A stretch of 64,000 bases of DNA, taken from assembly GCA_964649815.1 (NCBI GenBank), contig CAZYQC010000001.1, positions 180,218-244,217 of the forward strand. The letters are read 5' to 3'. A program made the translations under genes and the position numbers. The notes beneath the pieces were generated by a model that saw nothing but the letters and a program-made list of their open reading frames with translations, was not told the origin of the DNA and did not search any database. This document shows, piece after piece, positions 61,979 through 64,000 of this stretch. The stretch is from G013214665 sp964649815. GTDB lineage: Bacteria; Pseudomonadota; Alphaproteobacteria; Rhodobacterales; Rhodobacteraceae. Position 1 is the first letter of the stretch, and each line of letters begins with the position of its first letter.

Positions 61979-62533
61979 CTAACGCGGACTGCGCTTGGCC
62001 AATATTCTTTGCAAAGTGCGACGATGCATGTTGAGACGCCGCGCGGTCTCGCTGACGTTACGATCGCACAGCTCGTATACCCGCTGAATATGTTCCCACC
62101 GCACGCGGTCAGCGCTCATCGGGTTTTCTGGTGGTGGCGGAAGATCGTCACCTTTCGCCAACAGCGCGTTGGTGATGTCCGTTGCGTCGGCTGGTTTGGA
62201 AAGATAGTCGGTCGCACCAATTTTGACCGCTGCAACGGCGGTCGCGATGGCACCGTATCCTGTGAGCACGACAACCCGGGAATCCGGGCGTTTCTCACGC
62301 AGAACTTCGACAACATCCAATCCATTGCCGTCTTCGAGGCGCAAATCGATCACGGCATATGCGGGCGGCCGCGCCGTGGCGATTGCCTTGCCCGCCGCGA
62401 CAGAGCCCGCCGTTTCCAGTGCAAAGCCCCGTTTTTCCATCGCCTTGGCAAGACGGCGCAGAAAGGGCTCATCATCGTCAACCAGCAAAAGGGAGTTATC
62501 TTCCCCAATTTCGTTCAACGCTCCGTCCACCAT
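61979..62533 (-). CDS. regA: Redox response regulator RegA/PrrA/ActR
   Basis: 184 residues from ATG 62533 (GGAG upstream). The receiver domain has the acidic pair and phospho-acceptor Asp63 (VIDLRLEDG), Thr91 (VVVLTGYG) and Lys113 (YLSKPAD). The C-terminal Fis-type helix-turn-helix (NVSETARRLNMHRRTLQRIL) is nearly invariant in this family. Phosphorylated by RegB under low oxygen, it controls respiration, photosynthesis or carbon and nitrogen genes, depending on the host. The linker has the usual proline run. Confidence 0.96.
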   Translation of the reverse strand: MVDGALNEIGEDNSLLLVDDDEPFLRRLAKAMEKRGFALETAGSVAAGKAIATARPPAYAVIDLRLEDGNGLDVVEVLREKRPDSRVVVLTGYGAIATAVAAVKIGATDYLSKPADATDITNALLAKGDDLPPPPENPMSADRVRWEHIQRVYELCDRNVSETARRLNMHRRTLQRILAKRSPR

Positions 62534-62618
62534 GGACAACTCCGGGTGCAATTGTTCTTTGTATTGAACAGTATATGGCTTGCGCAGCGGGCGGCGTCAA
62601 ATTGCATGCGGTTGGGTA

Positions 62619-63242
62619 TCAAGCGTTCTCGATAAAGCAGGCGGCACGCTCGGCCAGATCTTCTGCTGACAGGTCCCGCCGAAAGAACTCAACAAACCCA
62701 TGTTCCGGCAGCACAAGGTAGCTGAACGTCGAATGATCGACGAGGTAGAATTCGTCGGATTTATCATGAGCGTTGTAATACGTTCGGTACGCCTTTGAGA
62801 CCGCAGCGATCTGTTCATCTGACCCGGTCAACCCGATCATTTTGTCATGCAAATTGTAGGCATAGTCTTTCACCACCTCTGGCGTGTCACGATGTGGATC
62901 GATGGTTATGAAAACGGGCGTCGCGGACAGCTGTTTTTCCTGGAGAACGTCAACGGCTTCGGCGTTTCTGGCCACGTCAAATGGGCAAACATCCGGACAA
63001 AAGGTATATCCAAAATAGATGAGGCTCGGCTCGGTTATCACGTCGGCATCCGTCACCGTTTCGCCATCGCCATTCACCAATTCAAATGGACCACCAAGCT
63101 CTCCTCCACCGGCGATGGCCGTTCCGCGACATTGCGCGAATTGATCGCCGTCCGAAGCGTCGCCGTAATAGGCAAAAAACAGAGTACCCGCCAAGCCAAT
63201 GGCCAAAACTACGGTTGCTGCAATAGCGACGAGACGGGTCAT
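62619..63242 (-). CDS. senC: SCO1/SenC/PrrC copper chaperone
   Basis: 207 residues with an N-terminal membrane anchor (about 4-26) and a thioredoxin-fold domain. Copper ligands are Cys82 and Cys86 (FCPDVCPF) and His170 (LVDHSTF). SenC delivers copper to the CuA/CuB sites of cytochrome oxidase and, in Rhodobacter, affects signalling to RegB. It lies 85 bases upstream of regA on the same strand and is divergent from regB. Confidence 0.94.
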   Translation of the reverse strand: MTRLVAIAATVVLAIGLAGTLFFAYYGDASDGDQFAQCRGTAIAGGGELGGPFELVNGDGETVTDADVITEPSLIYFGYTFCPDVCPFDVARNAEAVDVLQEKQLSATPVFITIDPHRDTPEVVKDYAYNLHDKMIGLTGSDEQIAAVSKAYRTYYNAHDKSDEFYLVDHSTFSYLVLPEHGFVEFFRRDLSAEDLAERAACFIENA

Positions 63243-63333
63243 TTGACTGGTACTCCGAAACGGTTACGGTCCATATGCCTGACATACGGTGCAGGCCACC
63301 GAAGCCAAGATCAACAAACGGTATCGTGACATT

Positions 63334-64000
63334 ATGGCTCAGCCCGATTTCGGATTGCTTGTCGGTCAGCAAAGATCGAATTGGATACGCCTTAGAACCA
63401 TGATCCTATTGCGGTGGGTGGCCATTGTCGGCCAGCTCGTCGCGATCACTGTGGCTCAGCGTTTCTTTGGCCTGCAACTGGAATTGGGCCTCTGCTATCT
63501 GGCTGTTGGCGTGTCCGTGATCGGCAACTTGATCGCGATTTTCGTTTTCCCAGAGAACAAGCGACTGACCGAGTCCGAGAACTTTTTGATGGTTCTCTTT
63601 GACCTTCTCCAACTTGCATTCCTGCTTTTCTTGACCGGCGGGCTGAACAATCCCTTTGCGCTCTTGTTGCTTGGGCCAGTCACGATTTCAGCGACCGTTC
63701 TCACGACACGATCAACGCTCATCCTCGGCGGCTCGGCTATCATATTGGTCTCGCTCCTGGCGCAGTATCATTTTCCATTGCGAACCGAACAAGGTTTTAT
63801 TCTCCAGGGGCCAGCGATCTTTGTCTTTGGCAACTGGATCGCCATTGTCATCGCGATTTGCTTTATCGGCGTGTATTCCCGCCGCGTCACGATGGAGATG
63901 CACTCCATGTCAGACGCGCTGGCCGCAACGCAAATGGCGCTCAACCGGGAACAAAAACTAACCGATCTTGGGGGTGTGGTGGCAGCGGCGGCACACGAGC
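63334..64000 (+). CDS. regB: Redox sensor histidine kinase RegB/PrrB (N-terminal part, cut by window edge)
   Basis: ATG 63334 opens a frame of 222 codons to the window edge. Six hydrophobic helices (about 25-175) contain the ubiquinone-linked heptapeptide GGLNNPF. A linker leads to the H-box, whose phosphorylated histidine is at about residue 221 (VVAAAAHE), two codons from the edge. The redox-active cysteine and the ATP-binding domain lie outside. Divergent from senC, with 91 bases between the starts. Confidence 0.95.
   Translation, partial: MAQPDFGLLVGQQRSNWIRLRTMILLRWVAIVGQLVAITVAQRFFGLQLELGLCYLAVGVSVIGNLIAIFVFPENKRLTESENFLMVLFDLLQLAFLLFLTGGLNNPFALLLLGPVTISATVLTTRSTLILGGSAIILVSLLAQYHFPLRTEQGFILQGPAIFVFGNWIAIVIAICFIGVYSRRVTMEMHSMSDALAATQMALNREQKLTDLGGVVAAAAHE

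Noticed and set aside
63243..63333. FNR box (TTGAT-N4-ATCAA) between senC and regB
   Set aside because: No match found in this short divergent region.

Overview
The window is a stretch of alphaproteobacterial chromosome, most likely from a marine Rhodobacteraceae (Roseobacter-group) bacterium. The evidence is the gene content and order: dnaA next to rpsT, mutM divergent from ubiE-ubiB, tsaD-gpsA, a hemD/mitofilin-like/hemY block, and ahcY close to the redox regulators regA, senC (Sco1/PrrC) and regB. Both window edges cut genes: dnaA on the left and regB on the right. I see no rRNA, tRNA, CRISPR array, transposase or integrase.

Layout. (1) 1-10.1 kb, housekeeping: dnaA, rpsT, an enoyl-CoA hydratase, mutM, ubiE, ubiB, a short cytosolic reductive-dehalogenase-like Fe-S protein, DUF2853, DUF1761, EVE, gpsA, tsaD. 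(2) 10.3-16.7 kb, a cell-surface polysaccharide block: a membrane-anchored DUF3131 protein, a secreted unknown, a Wzz/BY-kinase-like protein with a degenerate nucleotide site, and a Wza-like export lipoprotein. (3) 16.8-33.2 kb, uronate catabolism: uxaC, uxuB, uxuA, kdgK and eda give a complete route from glucuronate to pyruvate plus glyceraldehyde 3-phosphate. A UxaA-family altronate dehydratase, four Gfo/Idh/MocA dehydrogenases, a 3-hydroxyisobutyrate-dehydrogenase-family enzyme, an EamA transporter and a TRAP transporter accompany them. (4) 33.4-42.2 kb, a GntR/FCD regulator and a second sugar-acid set: DenD-like, HIBADH-like, SDR, IlvD/Edd dehydratase, FAH hydrolase, 2-hydroxyacid dehydrogenase, mandelate-racemase-family dehydratase and a LysE exporter.

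(5) 42.2-52.5 kb, a type I secretion locus. A 1133-residue RTX protein is followed immediately by a PrtD-like ABC exporter with intact ATPase motifs and an HlyD-like adaptor. On the other side of the RTX promoter region, transcribed away from it, lies a second ABC-exporter paralogue that has lost its signature motif, catalytic glutamate and switch histidine, and it overlaps a second adaptor-like gene. This doubled layout is the most unusual feature of the window. (6) 52.9-55.6 kb: a caspase-like protease with a Tat-like leader, coupled to an OmpA-domain protein, and a divergent CsgG-like lipoprotein with a peptidoglycan-binding domain. (7) 55.7-64 kb, core genes again: hemD, mitofilin-like, hemY, ahcY, HD hydrolase, GNAT, regA, senC, regB.

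Blocks 2-6 (about 45 kb) sit between tsaD and hemD. In related genomes, as I recall, hemC lies there; no hemC is present in the window. I infer that the 45 kb is accessory DNA placed between two core blocks. Regulatory signals found by eye include a 12-base element repeated about 61 bases before two start codons in the sugar-acid region, a direct repeat before gntR, an AT-rich 26-base palindrome before the polysaccharide export gene, and hairpin terminators after rpsT, the DUF2853 gene and dctP.
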